NCBI RefSeq assembly: GCF_025857195.1
Contig: NZ_CP109791.1
Location: 1 to 64,000 of the forward strand
Origin: Leisingera thetidis
GTDB taxonomy: Bacteria; Pseudomonadota; Alphaproteobacteria; Rhodobacterales; Rhodobacteraceae
DNA length: 64,000 nt
Reading direction: 5' to 3'
The position numbers and the translations under genes were made by a program. Each line of letters begins with the position of its first letter. The stretch's first letter is position 1. Positions 9,364 through 18,232 of this stretch are shown piece after piece. The notes under the pieces are model-generated. The model was given only the letters and a program-made list of their open reading frames with translations, searched no databases and was not told the DNA's origin.

Positions 9364-11130
9364 TCAGTCTGCCTGCGCCAGCTGGCGGGGCAGGCGGAAG
9401 GTCCAGACCATGCCGCCCTGGTTCAGGTAGTTCACCTTCTTGGCGACCTCGCCGCCCCACAGCGGCACCGCGCCGCCCCAGCCGGAGATCACCGAGACAT
9501 ACTGCTCGCCGTCCTGTTCCCAGGTGACCGGCTGGCCGACGATGCCGGAGCCGGTCTGGAACGACCACAGCTCCTCGCCGGTCTCGTCGTCAAAGGCGAT
9601 GAAACGGCCCTCGGGGGTGCCGGTGAACACCAGCCCGCCCGCGGTGGTCATCACCCCGGCCCACAGCGGCGCGTCGTTCTTGAACTCCCACTTGATCTCG
9701 CCGGTGTCGGGGTCGATCGCCTTGAGACTGCCGATGTGGTCCTCGTAGTTGGGCTTGATGGTGAAGCCCGCGCCGAGGTAGGCGGCGCCCTTCTTGTAGC
9801 TGATCGGCTCGTTCCAGATGTCCATGCCCCATTCATTGGAGGGCACATAGAAGTTGCCGGTGTTCTGCGAAAACGCCATCGGCATCCAGTTCTTGCCGCC
9901 GAGGAAGGACGGCGAGGCAAAGATCACCTCGCCCTTGTTGCCGTTGGCCGCATCCGCGGGGTTGCCGGGGCGGTTGGCCTCGTTGAAGACCGGGCGGCCG
10001 GTCTCGTCGATGCCCTCGGCCCAGGTGATGTCCTTGACGAAGGGGGCGGCGCTGACGAATTTGCCGTCCTCGCGGTTCAGCACGTAGAAGAAGCCGTTGC
10101 GGTCGGCGGTGCCGTAGCGCTTGTTGCCGCTGCGGTCGGTGTAGGGCACCACCTCGTTGACGCCGTCATAGTCCCAGCCTTCGCGCGGGGTGGTCTGGAA
10201 GTGCCATTTGATCTCGCCGGTGGCGGGGTCGATGCCGATGCGGCTGGCGGCATAGAGGTTGTCGCCGGCGTTGCCCTCGACCGGGGTGCCGGCGTTGCGC
10301 AGGTGGCTGTTCCAGGGTGCCGGGTTGCCCGCGCCGAAGATCAGCGTGCCGGTGTCGGCGTCATAGGAGCCGCCAAGCCAGGTGGCGCCGCCGCCGGTCT
10401 TCCACATGTCGCCGGGCCAGGTCGCGTTGAGGGTGCCGGTCATGGTGCTTTCCTCGCCCTTGAAGGTGCCCATGTGGCCCTCGATCACCGGCCGGGTCCA
10501 GACCAGCTCGCCGGTTTCGGCGTCACGCGCCTGCACCTCGCCGACGATGCCGAATTCGCCGCCGGAGTTGCCGGTGATCACCAGCCCGTTGACGATCAGC
10601 GGCGCGGCGGTCAGCGAATAGCCGGCCTTGTAGTCGGCCACCTTCTTGCGCCATTTGACGTCGCCGGTCTTGAGATCCAGCGCCACGATGCGGGCGTCCA
10701 GGGTGCCGAAATAGAAGCTGTCGCCGTAGATCGCGCCGCCGCGGTTCACCACGTCGCAGCAGGGCAGGATGCCCTCGGGCAGGCGGGCGTCGTACTGCCA
10801 GATCTCCTGGCCGGTCTTGACGTCGATGGCGTAGACCCGGCTGTAGGAGCCGGTGATGTACATGATGCCGTCGTAGATCAGCGGCTGGGTTTCCTGGCCG
10901 CGCTGTTTCTCGCCGCCGAGGCTGAAGGCCCAGGCGGGCACCAGATTGGCGATGTTGTCCTTGTTCAGGGTGTCCAGCGGGCTGTAGCGCTGCAGGTGCC
11001 TCCCCATCCCGTTGGTGACCACCTGGGTCGTGTTGGCCTGATCGTTCCTGAGATCGTCCTCAGTGACCCCGGCGTGGCTGACGCCCGCCATCATGGTCGC
11101 CGTGGCGACCGCCGTGATGAAGCGGTTCAT
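9364..11130 (-). CDS. Periplasmic PQQ-dependent methanol/ethanol-family dehydrogenase (lanthanide-type active site)
   Basis: This eight-bladed propeller quinoprotein oxidises alcohols in the periplasm and passes electrons to a c-type cytochrome. The 588-residue precursor has a signal peptide (about 1-20), the adjacent Cys124-Cys125 pair that makes the disulfide ring over PQQ, Glu192 and Asn269 as metal ligands, and catalytic Asp320 in WDYDGVN. Asp322, two residues on, is the extra acidic ligand that marks lanthanide-dependent enzymes (XoxF, PedH, ExaF); calcium enzymes carry Ala or Ser there. The ATG at 11130 follows GGGAGGAG; an upstream frame extension is GC-rich noncoding sequence. A regulon box lies 93 bp upstream. 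The substrate cannot be read from sequence; ethanol-like alcohols are likely given the ExaC neighbour. Confidence 0.93.
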   Translation of the reverse strand: MNRFITAVATATMMAGVSHAGVTEDDLRNDQANTTQVVTNGMGRHLQRYSPLDTLNKDNIANLVPAWAFSLGGEKQRGQETQPLIYDGIMYITGSYSRVYAIDVKTGQEIWQYDARLPEGILPCCDVVNRGGAIYGDSFYFGTLDARIVALDLKTGDVKWRKKVADYKAGYSLTAAPLIVNGLVITGNSGGEFGIVGEVQARDAETGELVWTRPVIEGHMGTFKGEESTMTGTLNATWPGDMWKTGGGATWLGGSYDADTGTLIFGAGNPAPWNSHLRNAGTPVEGNAGDNLYAASRIGIDPATGEIKWHFQTTPREGWDYDGVNEVVPYTDRSGNKRYGTADRNGFFYVLNREDGKFVSAAPFVKDITWAEGIDETGRPVFNEANRPGNPADAANGNKGEVIFASPSFLGGKNWMPMAFSQNTGNFYVPSNEWGMDIWNEPISYKKGAAYLGAGFTIKPNYEDHIGSLKAIDPDTGEIKWEFKNDAPLWAGVMTTAGGLVFTGTPEGRFIAFDDETGEELWSFQTGSGIVGQPVTWEQDGEQYVSVISGWGGAVPLWGGEVAKKVNYLNQGGMVWTFRLPRQLAQAD

Positions 11131-11222
11131 TGGGCTCCTCCCTTTCAATGGATATGCAACAGCCACCGCCCGGTGCGGGCTGCCGGCCTGCCACAGTATC
11201 CAAGCCGCGGCGGCCGGGCGGT

Positions 11223-11239
11223 ATTGCACAATGGTCGTA
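11223..11239 (-). promoter_or_regulatory. Putative regulon box upstream of PQQ alcohol dehydrogenase
   Basis: On the minus strand TACGACCATTGTGCAAT carries the full left half TACGACC and the CAAT right end of the shared box, in gene orientation. Confidence 0.6.
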
Positions 11240-11356
11240 AGCGGGGGCGGGGCCGGGGGCCGGACGGGCAGGCGGCACGCGGCCGGACCCGGCGCCTTGC
11301 GAGCCGGGCCTTGCGCCAGAATTGGGACCGACGGCACGGGGCAGGGGGGGCTGCGG

Positions 11357-12154
11357 TCAGCCCGGTTTTGCGGCCTTGCGGAGCAGACCGCGGGCCGGGT
11401 CATAGCCCCAGACCGCCAGCCCCAGCCAGACCAGCCCGGACAGCAGCACCCACAGGAAGGCAGCGGGGTTCAGCTGCGAATAAAGGGCGAAGCGGATCAG
11501 CTCGACCGCGTGGGTGAAGGGGTTGAAGGCGCAGATATGGTGCAGCAGCGCCGAGCTTTCGGCCATCTTCCACAGCGGGTAGAGCGCGGTGGAGAGGAAA
11601 AACATTGGGAAGATCACGAAGTTCATCACCCCGGCGAAATTCTCCAGCTGGCGGATCACCGAGGACAGCGCCAGCCCCAGCGCCCCCAGCATCAGCCCGG
11701 CCAGCACCAGCGCGGGCAGCGCGGCGGCATAGCCGGACCAGGCAAAGCGGATCCCGGACAGCGCCGCCAGCGCCAGGAACACATAGACCTGCAGGATCGA
11801 GATCCCGGTGCCGGCCAGCAGGCGGCAGACCAGCAGCCACCAGCGCGGCAGCGGGCAGGTCAGCAAGAGCCGCATCGAGCCCATCTCGCGGTCATAAACC
11901 ATCGACAGCGAGCTTTGCATGCCGTTGAACAGAAGGATCATGCCGCAGAGGCCGGGCACGATATAGACCTCGTAGGTGGTGTAGGTGGCATAGGGCGGGG
12001 TGATCGACAGGCCGAGCGCGGCGCGGAAGCCCGCGGCAAACACCACCAGCCACAGCATCGGCCGCACCAGTGCCGCGATGAAGCGGCCGCGCTGGCCGGT
12101 GAAGCGCAGCGCCTCGCGCCGGGTGATCGCCGCCAGGGCCAGCAGCCAGGCCAT
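11357..12154 (-). CDS. ABC-2 type permease of PQQ-associated exporter
   Basis: The 265-residue membrane protein has about six hydrophobic segments and the layout of ABC-2 (DrrB-like) permeases. It pairs with the ATPase encoded just upstream: stop and start overlap as TGATG, so the ATG at 12154 is chosen over a GTG one codon earlier. ABC-2 transporters are usually exporters, and such a pair is a regular part of PQQ alcohol-dehydrogenase gene clusters. The cargo is unknown. A 226-bp gap with a regulon box separates it from the alcohol dehydrogenase gene, which therefore has its own promoter. Confidence 0.85.
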   Translation of the reverse strand: MAWLLALAAITRREALRFTGQRGRFIAALVRPMLWLVVFAAGFRAALGLSITPPYATYTTYEVYIVPGLCGMILLFNGMQSSLSMVYDREMGSMRLLLTCPLPRWWLLVCRLLAGTGISILQVYVFLALAALSGIRFAWSGYAAALPALVLAGLMLGALGLALSSVIRQLENFAGVMNFVIFPMFFLSTALYPLWKMAESSALLHHICAFNPFTHAVELIRFALYSQLNPAAFLWVLLSGLVWLGLAVWGYDPARGLLRKAAKPG

Positions 12155-12873
12155 CACGCGGCCGCGCCCGTCAGCGTCAGGTAGTGATCGGCCAGCCCCA
12201 GCCCGCCGCGCAGCTGGCGGGCGGTGCCGTCCCCGGCCAGCCGCCCGCGGTGCAGGATCAGCAGCTGGTCGGCGTCCTCGATCTCATCCGTGAGATGGGT
12301 GGCCCACAGGACCGTCAGCCCGCGGCGGCGCGACAGGTCGTGCAGATGGCCGGTGACCGCCTGCCGGGTTGCCGCGTCCAGCCCCGCCGTCGGCTCGTCC
12401 AGCAGCAGCACCCTGGGGCGGTGGATCAGGCTGCGGGCGATCTCCAGCCGGCGGCGGTGGCCGCCGTTGAGGCTGCGCACCCGCTCGCCCAGCCGCTCGC
12501 GCATGTCCAGCCGGTCCAGCGCCGCCTCGATCCGCAGCTGGGCCGCGGCGCCGCGCAGCCCGTGCAGGGCGGCAAAATAGCTGAGGTTGCGCTGCACCGT
12601 CAGGTCCAGGTCCAGCGTCGGCTGCTGGAACACCACCCCCATCTGGCGCAGCGCCTTGCGCGGGCTGCGGGCCATGTCGTGGCCGGCAATCGTGATGCGG
12701 CCCTGCGGCGCGGTGAACAGCCCGGTGAGCAGCGCGAACAGGGTCGATTTGCCCGCCCCGTTGGGGCCGAGCAGGGCGCAGAAGGTGCCGGGCTCGACGC
12801 GGAAGCTGACCTCCCGCAGTGCCTCTCGGGCGCCGTAGGCATAGCTGAGGCTGTCCACGCGCAGGCCGGTCAT
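12154..12873 (-). CDS. ABC transporter ATPase, PQQ-dependent alcohol catabolism type
   Basis: This 239-residue ATPase powers the adjacent ABC-2 permease. Walker A GPNGAGKST is at 36-44 and Walker B LLLDEP at 156-161. The signature motif reads LNGGH (135-139) in place of the usual LSGGQ; Ser to Asn and Gln to His are unusual, but the glycines are kept and all other motifs look functional. The start overlaps the stop of the upstream exported protein gene by 4 nt. The set matches the ABC systems found with PQQ alcohol dehydrogenases. Transport substrate unknown. Confidence 0.88.
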   Translation of the reverse strand: MTGLRVDSLSYAYGAREALREVSFRVEPGTFCALLGPNGAGKSTLFALLTGLFTAPQGRITIAGHDMARSPRKALRQMGVVFQQPTLDLDLTVQRNLSYFAALHGLRGAAAQLRIEAALDRLDMRERLGERVRSLNGGHRRRLEIARSLIHRPRVLLLDEPTAGLDAATRQAVTGHLHDLSRRRGLTVLWATHLTDEIEDADQLLILHRGRLAGDGTARQLRGGLGLADHYLTLTGAAA

Positions 12874-13328
12874 TGGATGGTGATCTCCAGCAGCTGGGTG
12901 GTGCCGGTGGAGCCGGGCACCTTGAGGTGGTAGCTGCCGGGTTTCAGCGCGATGAAGCCGATCTCCATCTCGCCCGCCTCGTCGAATTCGACGCTGTCGA
13001 GGCCCAGCGGGCGGATTTCCAGCCCTTCGACCACGATTTCGTCGATCCAGACCGCGCGGAAGAAATCCGCGCCGGCCAGCGCCAGCTCCTGGCTGCCGTC
13101 GCCGTGGATTTCGACCTCGTAATAGGTGCCGGATTGCAGCACCCAGGGGGCCGCGGCCAGCGGCATTCCGGCCGAGAGGGTGATCGGCGGCAGGTCCTGC
13201 TTGTTGGAAGCCGACAGGAGCCCGGCGAGGCCGAGGCCGGTCTTGCCCGGATCATCATCGCCATCGGCAAAGGCGGCGGCGGGCAGGGCCAGGCACAGGG
13301 CCGCGGAGAGTAGGCGGGATTTCAGCAT
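12870..13328 (-). CDS. Small exported protein of the PQQ locus, function unknown
   Basis: The 152-residue product has a clear signal peptide (cleavage near residue 21, AFADGDDD) and a mature part rich in beta-strand-like sequence. I do not recognise a named enzymatic domain. The ATG at 13328 has GGAGG 8 nt upstream; a second ATG 18 nt earlier lies before that ribosome site. It overlaps the ATPase gene by 4 nt and sits between it and the beta-propeller gene, so it is part of the same operon and probably acts in the periplasm with the alcohol dehydrogenase or the exporter. Confidence 0.75.
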   Translation of the reverse strand: MLKSRLLSAALCLALPAAAFADGDDDPGKTGLGLAGLLSASNKQDLPPITLSAGMPLAAAPWVLQSGTYYEVEIHGDGSQELALAGADFFRAVWIDEIVVEGLEIRPLGLDSVEFDEAGEMEIGFIALKPGSYHLKVPGSTGTTQLLEITIQ

Positions 13329-13377
13329 CAGGGATCCTCCTGTCATGATGCGCCGCGCATACGGGGCGCGGCCGGGA

Positions 13378-14355
13378 TCAGGGCCGCAGCGCCGCGCCCC
13401 AGGGGAAGCGGCCGACCTTGATCGATTTCAGCGCCTTGCGCCGGGCGGCATCGATCACGGTGACATCGCCGGAGACGCCGTTGGTGGTGAACAGCAGCGA
13501 CTTGTCGGGGGAAAACGCCATGTGCCAGACCCGGCGGCCGACCAGGATGTAATCCTCCACCTCCAGCGTTTCGGCATTGACCACGGCGACGTGGTTGGAC
13601 GGCCCCAGCGCGACAAAGGCGGTCTTTTCGTCGGCGGTGAATTCAAACCCCACCGGCTGCACCCGGTCGGGATGCACGCCCTTGACCTCGAACCGGATCT
13701 TGCCGGTTTCGGCCTGGGTGGCGGTGTCGAAGACGGTGATGGTGCCGCCGATCTCGGAGGAGACCCAGAGCGCGCTGCCGCCGGCCGTGAACTCGGCGTG
13801 GCGGGGGCGGGAATCGACCAGCGTGTTGGCGAACAGCTCCTGCGTCTGGGTGTCGATCCAATGCGCCATGTTGGTGGTCTCAGACGTGGTGATGGCGATC
13901 CTGCCGTCGGGCGAGACGGCCATGCCCTCGGGCTCGATCCCGACGTTGATCTGGGCGATCACCTTGCGGGTTTCGGTGTCGACCACGGTGGTCACGGCGT
14001 CGTCCTCGTTGGCGATGTAGAGGTGGCGGTCGTTGGGGTGCAGCACGAACTGCTCGGGGTCCTCGCCCGAGGGCAGCTCGTGCAGGACGGCGCCGGTGGC
14101 GGCATCCAGCACCTGCACCGTGTCGCTGTCGGAGGCGCAGACGTAGACCCGCGAATAATCCCTGGAAAAGGTGATGCCGCGCGGTCGTTCGCCGGTTTCG
14201 ATGGTGCGCACCACCTCCAGCGTGGCGATGTCGATCACGCTGATGGTGTCGTCCTTTTCGTTGGTGACCCAGATTTCGGCGGCCGCGAGCGGTGCCGCGG
14301 GGGCGAGCAGCGCGGCAAGCGCCAGGGCGGGCAGGGTTCCGGCGGGACGGGTCAT
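13378..14355 (-). CDS. PQQ-dependent catabolism-associated beta-propeller protein
   Basis: A 325-residue exported protein with a signal peptide (about 1-26) and repeated YVTN-type beta-propeller units such as VTNEKDDTISVID and ANEDDAVTTVVD, each about 40 residues. Proteins of this family recur beside PQQ alcohol dehydrogenases. Their function is not established; a periplasmic scaffold or electron-transfer partner is plausible. The gene overlaps the upstream binding-protein gene by 4 nt (ATGA). Confidence 0.85.
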   Translation of the reverse strand: MTRPAGTLPALALAALLAPAAPLAAAEIWVTNEKDDTISVIDIATLEVVRTIETGERPRGITFSRDYSRVYVCASDSDTVQVLDAATGAVLHELPSGEDPEQFVLHPNDRHLYIANEDDAVTTVVDTETRKVIAQINVGIEPEGMAVSPDGRIAITTSETTNMAHWIDTQTQELFANTLVDSRPRHAEFTAGGSALWVSSEIGGTITVFDTATQAETGKIRFEVKGVHPDRVQPVGFEFTADEKTAFVALGPSNHVAVVNAETLEVEDYILVGRRVWHMAFSPDKSLLFTTNGVSGDVTVIDAARRKALKSIKVGRFPWGAALRP

Positions 14356-15515
14356 TGGAAGGCTCCGCAGTTGCTTTCGGGGGCGTCGAGGCCGAGGGTG
14401 TCAAGCTCGCTGTGCTGGTGCAGGAAGCCGGGCAGCGGCGCCTGCGCGGCCAGCGCGCGGGGGGTGGCGAGCGGGACCGGCTGGCGCAGCTGGCCGTTCC
14501 AGCGGCGGTAGCTGAGCGGGCGGCCCTTGAAGCCGGCCAGCTCGAAATCCTCCGACAGCATGAAGCGGCGCAGGACGGCGGCGTCGGCGGAGTTGGTGCG
14601 GGTCACCGCCTCGCCGATGCTGCGCATGGCCGCCCAGGCGGCGTAGTCGCGCGCCTGCATCCTGCGGCCTGCAAGGTCCTGGAACCGCAATTGCAGCTGG
14701 GCCGCGCCCCATTGCTCCACCACCGGCGCCCAGGCCGTCGGCACCAGCCCCTCGGAGCCGGCCACCGGGCGCGGCAGCCAGGTGTTGTAGGGCAGGTAGC
14801 GGGCGAAATCCTGCAGCTCATCCGCCACCAGCAGCAGGTCGTGGCGGCCCAGCTCCTGGGTCAGCAGCGGCATCTCCTGGGCGGCGTTGCGGCGCATGTC
14901 GGCGCCGTAGGCCCAGGTTGTTTCCGCGCCGATCTTCAGCCCGAACTTGGCCGCGCTCTGGCGCAGGGCGGCGGCAAAGGCCTGATCCTGCGGGTGGCTG
15001 CCGGAGATCATCGCAAGGCCGCTCCAGCGTTTCATCAGCGCGAACTGCATCAGCGCGTCGCTGCGCATCAGGTCCGAGGGCAGCGTGTGCAGCAGGTTGC
15101 CGCGGCAGTCGGCGCTGCGCAGGCCGGTGTCGGAGCTGGCGGCATTGAACAGCAGCGCCGCCTGCGCCTCGGGCAGGTCGGCGGCGGCCAGCAGCGCCGG
15201 CTTCGGCGCGTCGAGTATGAGCAGCGCGGCCTGCGCCAGCGCGGCGCGGGCCGCCGCGGCAAAGTCGCCGCCTTCCGGCACCGTGACCACCTCGAGGCTG
15301 TAGCGGTGGCCGAGGAAGCTGCCGGTGGTGAGGTTGCCGGCCAGCCCCAGCCGGGCGCCGGCCTCGCCCAGATCCTTGGGCTGCGGGTCGAGATTGGACA
15401 GGGTGGGCGGCTGCGGCTGCTGCTGTTTCAGGTAGACGACGGGCACCTCGATGCCGGCGGCCGCGGCGGGAACCGCGGGGCAGAGGGCGATGAGGAATGT
15501 GAACAGAAAGCGCAT
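14352..15515 (-). CDS. Periplasmic substrate-binding-like protein of PQQ alcohol dehydrogenase system
   Basis: The 387-residue precursor begins with a signal peptide (about 1-20) and resembles branched-chain amino acid-type (type I fold) periplasmic binding proteins; this variant is regularly linked to PQQ alcohol dehydrogenases. It is the first gene of a minus-strand operon: binding protein, beta-propeller, exported protein, ATPase, permease. The ATG at 15515 is chosen because the signal peptide starts there. A regulon box lies 59 bp upstream and is shared with the divergent cytochrome gene. A binding protein with an ABC-2 exporter is mechanistically odd, so it may be a sensor or chaperone rather than an importer component. 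Confidence 0.85.
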   Translation of the reverse strand: MRFLFTFLIALCPAVPAAAAGIEVPVVYLKQQQPQPPTLSNLDPQPKDLGEAGARLGLAGNLTTGSFLGHRYSLEVVTVPEGGDFAAAARAALAQAALLILDAPKPALLAAADLPEAQAALLFNAASSDTGLRSADCRGNLLHTLPSDLMRSDALMQFALMKRWSGLAMISGSHPQDQAFAAALRQSAAKFGLKIGAETTWAYGADMRRNAAQEMPLLTQELGRHDLLLVADELQDFARYLPYNTWLPRPVAGSEGLVPTAWAPVVEQWGAAQLQLRFQDLAGRRMQARDYAAWAAMRSIGEAVTRTNSADAAVLRRFMLSEDFELAGFKGRPLSYRRWNGQLRQPVPLATPRALAAQAPLPGFLHQHSELDTLGLDAPESNCGAFQ

Positions 15516-15573
15516 CGGAAGCCCGCTGGTGGTTGCATGCAGCAAGGCTACTGCCGCCGCCGGGCCCGCGGCC

Positions 15574-15590
15574 ATTGGACCAAGGTCGTA
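15574..15590. promoter_or_regulatory. Regulon box in the divergent binding protein/cytochrome promoter region
   Basis: ATTGGACCAAGGTCGTA reads TACGACCTTGGTCCAAT on the minus strand. Its core GACC-N2-GGTC is a perfect inverted repeat, so it could serve both divergent promoters. A weaker half-like copy follows at 15606-15622 (CGCGACTTAGG on the minus strand). Confidence 0.6.
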
Positions 15591-15683
15591 GGGGAGCGGG
15601 CCGGTCTAAAACCTAAGTCGCGTATCGGGGCGGCCAGGCGGTTGGCTATGGTCGGGGCAAGCACCAACCCATGGGAGGAAACC

Positions 15684-16370
15684 ATGTTCAGATTGCCCCT
15701 TGCGGCCCGCAGCCTTGCCGCCCTTGCCGCTTTTGCCGCCGCCGCCCACGCCCACGGAGACGTCGCGCCGCAGCCGATGAATACCGATGCCCTGCCCGAC
15801 ACGGGCGAGGAATGGCTGACCGAGAACCCCTATCGCGGCCAGGGGCCGGAGGTGTGGCAGGCGGCGATCGATATCGGCGACAGCGGCTACAACCAGAACT
15901 GCGCCCGCTGCCACGGGCTGGGCGGCGTGTCGGGCGGGCTGGCGCCGGACCTGCGCTATCTGGAGGCCGAGGAATTCGGCGACGAATGGTATGTGGAGCG
16001 GTTCCGCACCGGCTATACCCAGAACGGCATCACCAAGATGCCGGCCTTCGGGGAGCTGCTGGGCCAGAAGGCGGCCTGGGCGATCCGCACCTATCTGGAA
16101 ACCCGGCCCGATGACGGCGCGCTGGACGAGGCCACCGGGCGGCTGCTGGAAATCCGCGACGAGCTGGCGGCGATGGCCGGCGGCGGCGGCGGCGATGCGG
16201 CGGCGCTGGAGGCGGAGCTGACCGGGATTGCCGAGGCGGTGGAGACCGGCTCCGGCGCGCCGGTGGCCGACAGCGTGGCCTACCGCGCCGCCAGCCTGAT
16301 CGCGGGCGAAGCGCCGGATTATGCCGCGGCGGCCAAGACGCTGACCGTCGGGCTGTCGGCGGCCAACTGA
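15684..16370 (+). CDS. pedF: Cytochrome c-550, PedF family
   Basis: This is the likely electron acceptor of the PQQ alcohol dehydrogenase in the periplasm. The 228-residue precursor has a signal peptide (about 1-23), one heme c site CARCH at 73-77 and a probable axial Met119 in TKMPAFGE. The C-terminal 80 residues, rich in Ala and Gly, have no heme motif and extend it beyond typical PedF cytochromes. The ATG at 15684 follows GGGAGGAAA. It is transcribed divergently from the binding-protein operon and leads into a second binding-protein gene 23 bp downstream. Confidence 0.9.
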   Translation: MFRLPLAARSLAALAAFAAAAHAHGDVAPQPMNTDALPDTGEEWLTENPYRGQGPEVWQAAIDIGDSGYNQNCARCHGLGGVSGGLAPDLRYLEAEEFGDEWYVERFRTGYTQNGITKMPAFGELLGQKAAWAIRTYLETRPDDGALDEATGRLLEIRDELAAMAGGGGGDAAALEAELTGIAEAVETGSGAPVADSVAYRAASLIAGEAPDYAAAAKTLTVGLSAAN

Positions 16371-16393
16371 CCGGTACGGGGGAGGGGTGCGTG

Positions 16394-17293
16394 ATGAAAC
16401 AGCTTGCTGGAGCCCTGGCGGTTGCCATTCTGGGCGGTCTCTGGGCCCAGCCCGGCGCGGCGCGCTGCGCCGATCATGTGCCCCAGCCCAAACCGCAGAA
16501 CACTGCGCGCGATATCGTCGGGCGGGATCTCGACACCATAGTCGAGCGCGGTTTCATCACCTTTGCCGCCTATGAGGATTTCGCGCCCTGGTCCTATGAG
16601 GCCGGGGGGCGGATCCAGGGCGCGGACATCGACCTGGGCCGGATGATTGCCGCGGAACTCGGGGTGGAGGCGCGCTTCACCCTGGTGGCGGCGGGCGAGA
16701 CCCTGGACGCGGATCTGCGCAACTGGGTCTGGAAAGGCCCCATCGTGGGCGGCAGCGTCGCCAATGTCATGCTGCATGTGCCCTATGACAGCGAGTTTGC
16801 CTGCCGGGTCGAGCAGGTGGTGTTCACCGGCCAGTACCATGTCGAGGAGGTGGCCATCGCCTACCGCAGGGCGGCCTATCCCGAGGCGCCGCCGGTGCCG
16901 GCCTATTTCCGGTTCGACAGCGTGGCGGTGGAGAATGACTCGATCGCCGATTTCTACCTGTCGGCCTTTCCCGGCGGCCAGCTGAGCGGCAATATCCGCC
17001 GCTACCCCTCGGCGGCGGCGGCGATGGCGGGGCTGGCGCGGGGCGAGACCAAGGCGGCGATGGGGCCGCTGGCGCAGCTGGAGGCGGGGCTGACCGCGCA
17101 GACCGCGGTGCATGTGCCGCCGCTGCCGGGCTTTGCCGCGGGCCGCTGGACCGCCGGGGTGGCGGTGCATTTTTCCTACCGGCCGCTGGCCTATGCGGTG
17201 GAGGACGCCATTGCCGCCGGGCTGCAGGACGGCCGGATTGCCGCTATCTTTGCCGCCCACGGGCTGAGCCACCGGCCGCCGGAGCTGCGCTGA
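16394..17293 (+). CDS. Quinoprotein dehydrogenase-associated family 3-type periplasmic binding protein
   Basis: The 299-residue precursor has a signal peptide (about 1-25) and the fold pattern of polar amino acid-type binding proteins, for example the start ITFAAYEDFAPWSYE and the GADIDLGRMIAAELG segment. Members of this group (MxaJ/XoxJ-like) accompany PQQ methanol and ethanol dehydrogenases and are thought to help mature or activate the enzyme rather than import a solute. The ATG at 16394 lies 8 nt after GGAGG; a GTG just upstream is less well placed. It follows pedF by 23 bp in the same direction. The activating role is inferred from the family. Confidence 0.85.
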   Translation: MKQLAGALAVAILGGLWAQPGAARCADHVPQPKPQNTARDIVGRDLDTIVERGFITFAAYEDFAPWSYEAGGRIQGADIDLGRMIAAELGVEARFTLVAAGETLDADLRNWVWKGPIVGGSVANVMLHVPYDSEFACRVEQVVFTGQYHVEEVAIAYRRAAYPEAPPVPAYFRFDSVAVENDSIADFYLSAFPGGQLSGNIRRYPSAAAAMAGLARGETKAAMGPLAQLEAGLTAQTAVHVPPLPGFAAGRWTAGVAVHFSYRPLAYAVEDAIAAGLQDGRIAAIFAAHGLSHRPPELR

Positions 17294-17323
17294 GCCGCAG
17301 GCCTGCGGCGGTTGATTGCCGTC

Positions 17324-18232
17324 TCATCCTTCCAGCGTTGTTACAGACCCGTCCAGTCCCAGCAGGGTGGCGCGGGTGCCGCGCGGCAGGCGCGCCAGCG
17401 CGGCGGTGATCTCGGCTTTGCTCATCAGGCAGAAGGCGGTGGAGGCCGCATCGGCCAGCGCGGCGCCGGCGGCCTCGGTGCTGACGGTGGCCCATAGCGG
17501 CCGCCGCTGCGGATCGGGGTGCAGGATGTGGGTGCCGCCCGCCAGCCGCAGCGCAGCGGGGCTGGAGGTGGCAATGGCGCCGCCGGTCAGGCTGCGGGCG
17601 GCAAAGAGGCCGCGGTCCGGATCTGCAAGCCCGAGGCGGAAGGGGCCGCCAAGCGCGGCAAACTCGCCGGTGTCTATCAGCACAGGGCCTAGCCCCAGCC
17701 CGGTCAGCGCAGTGCGGACCAGATCGGCGGCGAAGCCCTGGGCGATGCCGTTGAAGGTCAGCGCCTGGCCCGGTGCCAGCCGGATCGCCTGCTTGCGGAC
17801 CGTAACCTTGTGCCAGCCGGCCAGGCGGGCGGCGGCGGCGGGATCTTCGCCGCGGGACATGGCCTGCCAGAGCGGCTGGACGGCGGGGTCGAACACGCCC
17901 TTGGTTGCCTCATGCATCCGGGTGCAGAGGCGGGCCAGCTGCAGAAACTGCCGGGGCGGGCGCAGCAGAACGCCGGACCGGTTCAGCCGCGACAGGGCAG
18001 AGGCCGGATCGTAAAGGCTGAACAGCCGTTCGGTGCGGCGCAGCTCTGCCAGCGCGGCGGCAATGGCCTGCTGCGCCAGCGGCGGCGGCGCATGGAGGGT
18101 CAGGCGGACCTCGGCGCCGAGCGCGAAGCCCTGCCACGTGACCGGTGCCGCGCGATCTGCGGCGGCCGGGGCCGTGACGGCGGCGGCGGCGGTGATGGCC
18201 AGGAACCGGCGGCGGGTCGGATTTATGCTCAT
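17324..18232 (-). CDS. apbE: ApbE-like FAD:protein FMN transferase
   Basis: ApbE proteins attach FMN covalently to a Thr/Ser of target proteins using FAD. The 302-residue precursor begins with a twin-arginine-type signal (TRRRFLAI at 6-13), so it works in the periplasm. It contains the NGIAQGFAADLV motif and the C-terminal DAASTAF motif of the family. The gene overlaps the NosR-like gene by 4 nt, and that protein carries an FMN-attachment motif, so the two are very probably modifier and substrate. ATG at 18232 is supported by the overlap and the Tat signal. Confidence 0.92.
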   Translation of the reverse strand: MSINPTRRRFLAITAAAAVTAPAAADRAAPVTWQGFALGAEVRLTLHAPPPLAQQAIAAALAELRRTERLFSLYDPASALSRLNRSGVLLRPPRQFLQLARLCTRMHEATKGVFDPAVQPLWQAMSRGEDPAAAARLAGWHKVTVRKQAIRLAPGQALTFNGIAQGFAADLVRTALTGLGLGPVLIDTGEFAALGGPFRLGLADPDRGLFAARSLTGGAIATSSPAALRLAGGTHILHPDPQRRPLWATVSTEAAGAALADAASTAFCLMSKAEITAALARLPRGTRATLLGLDGSVTTLEG

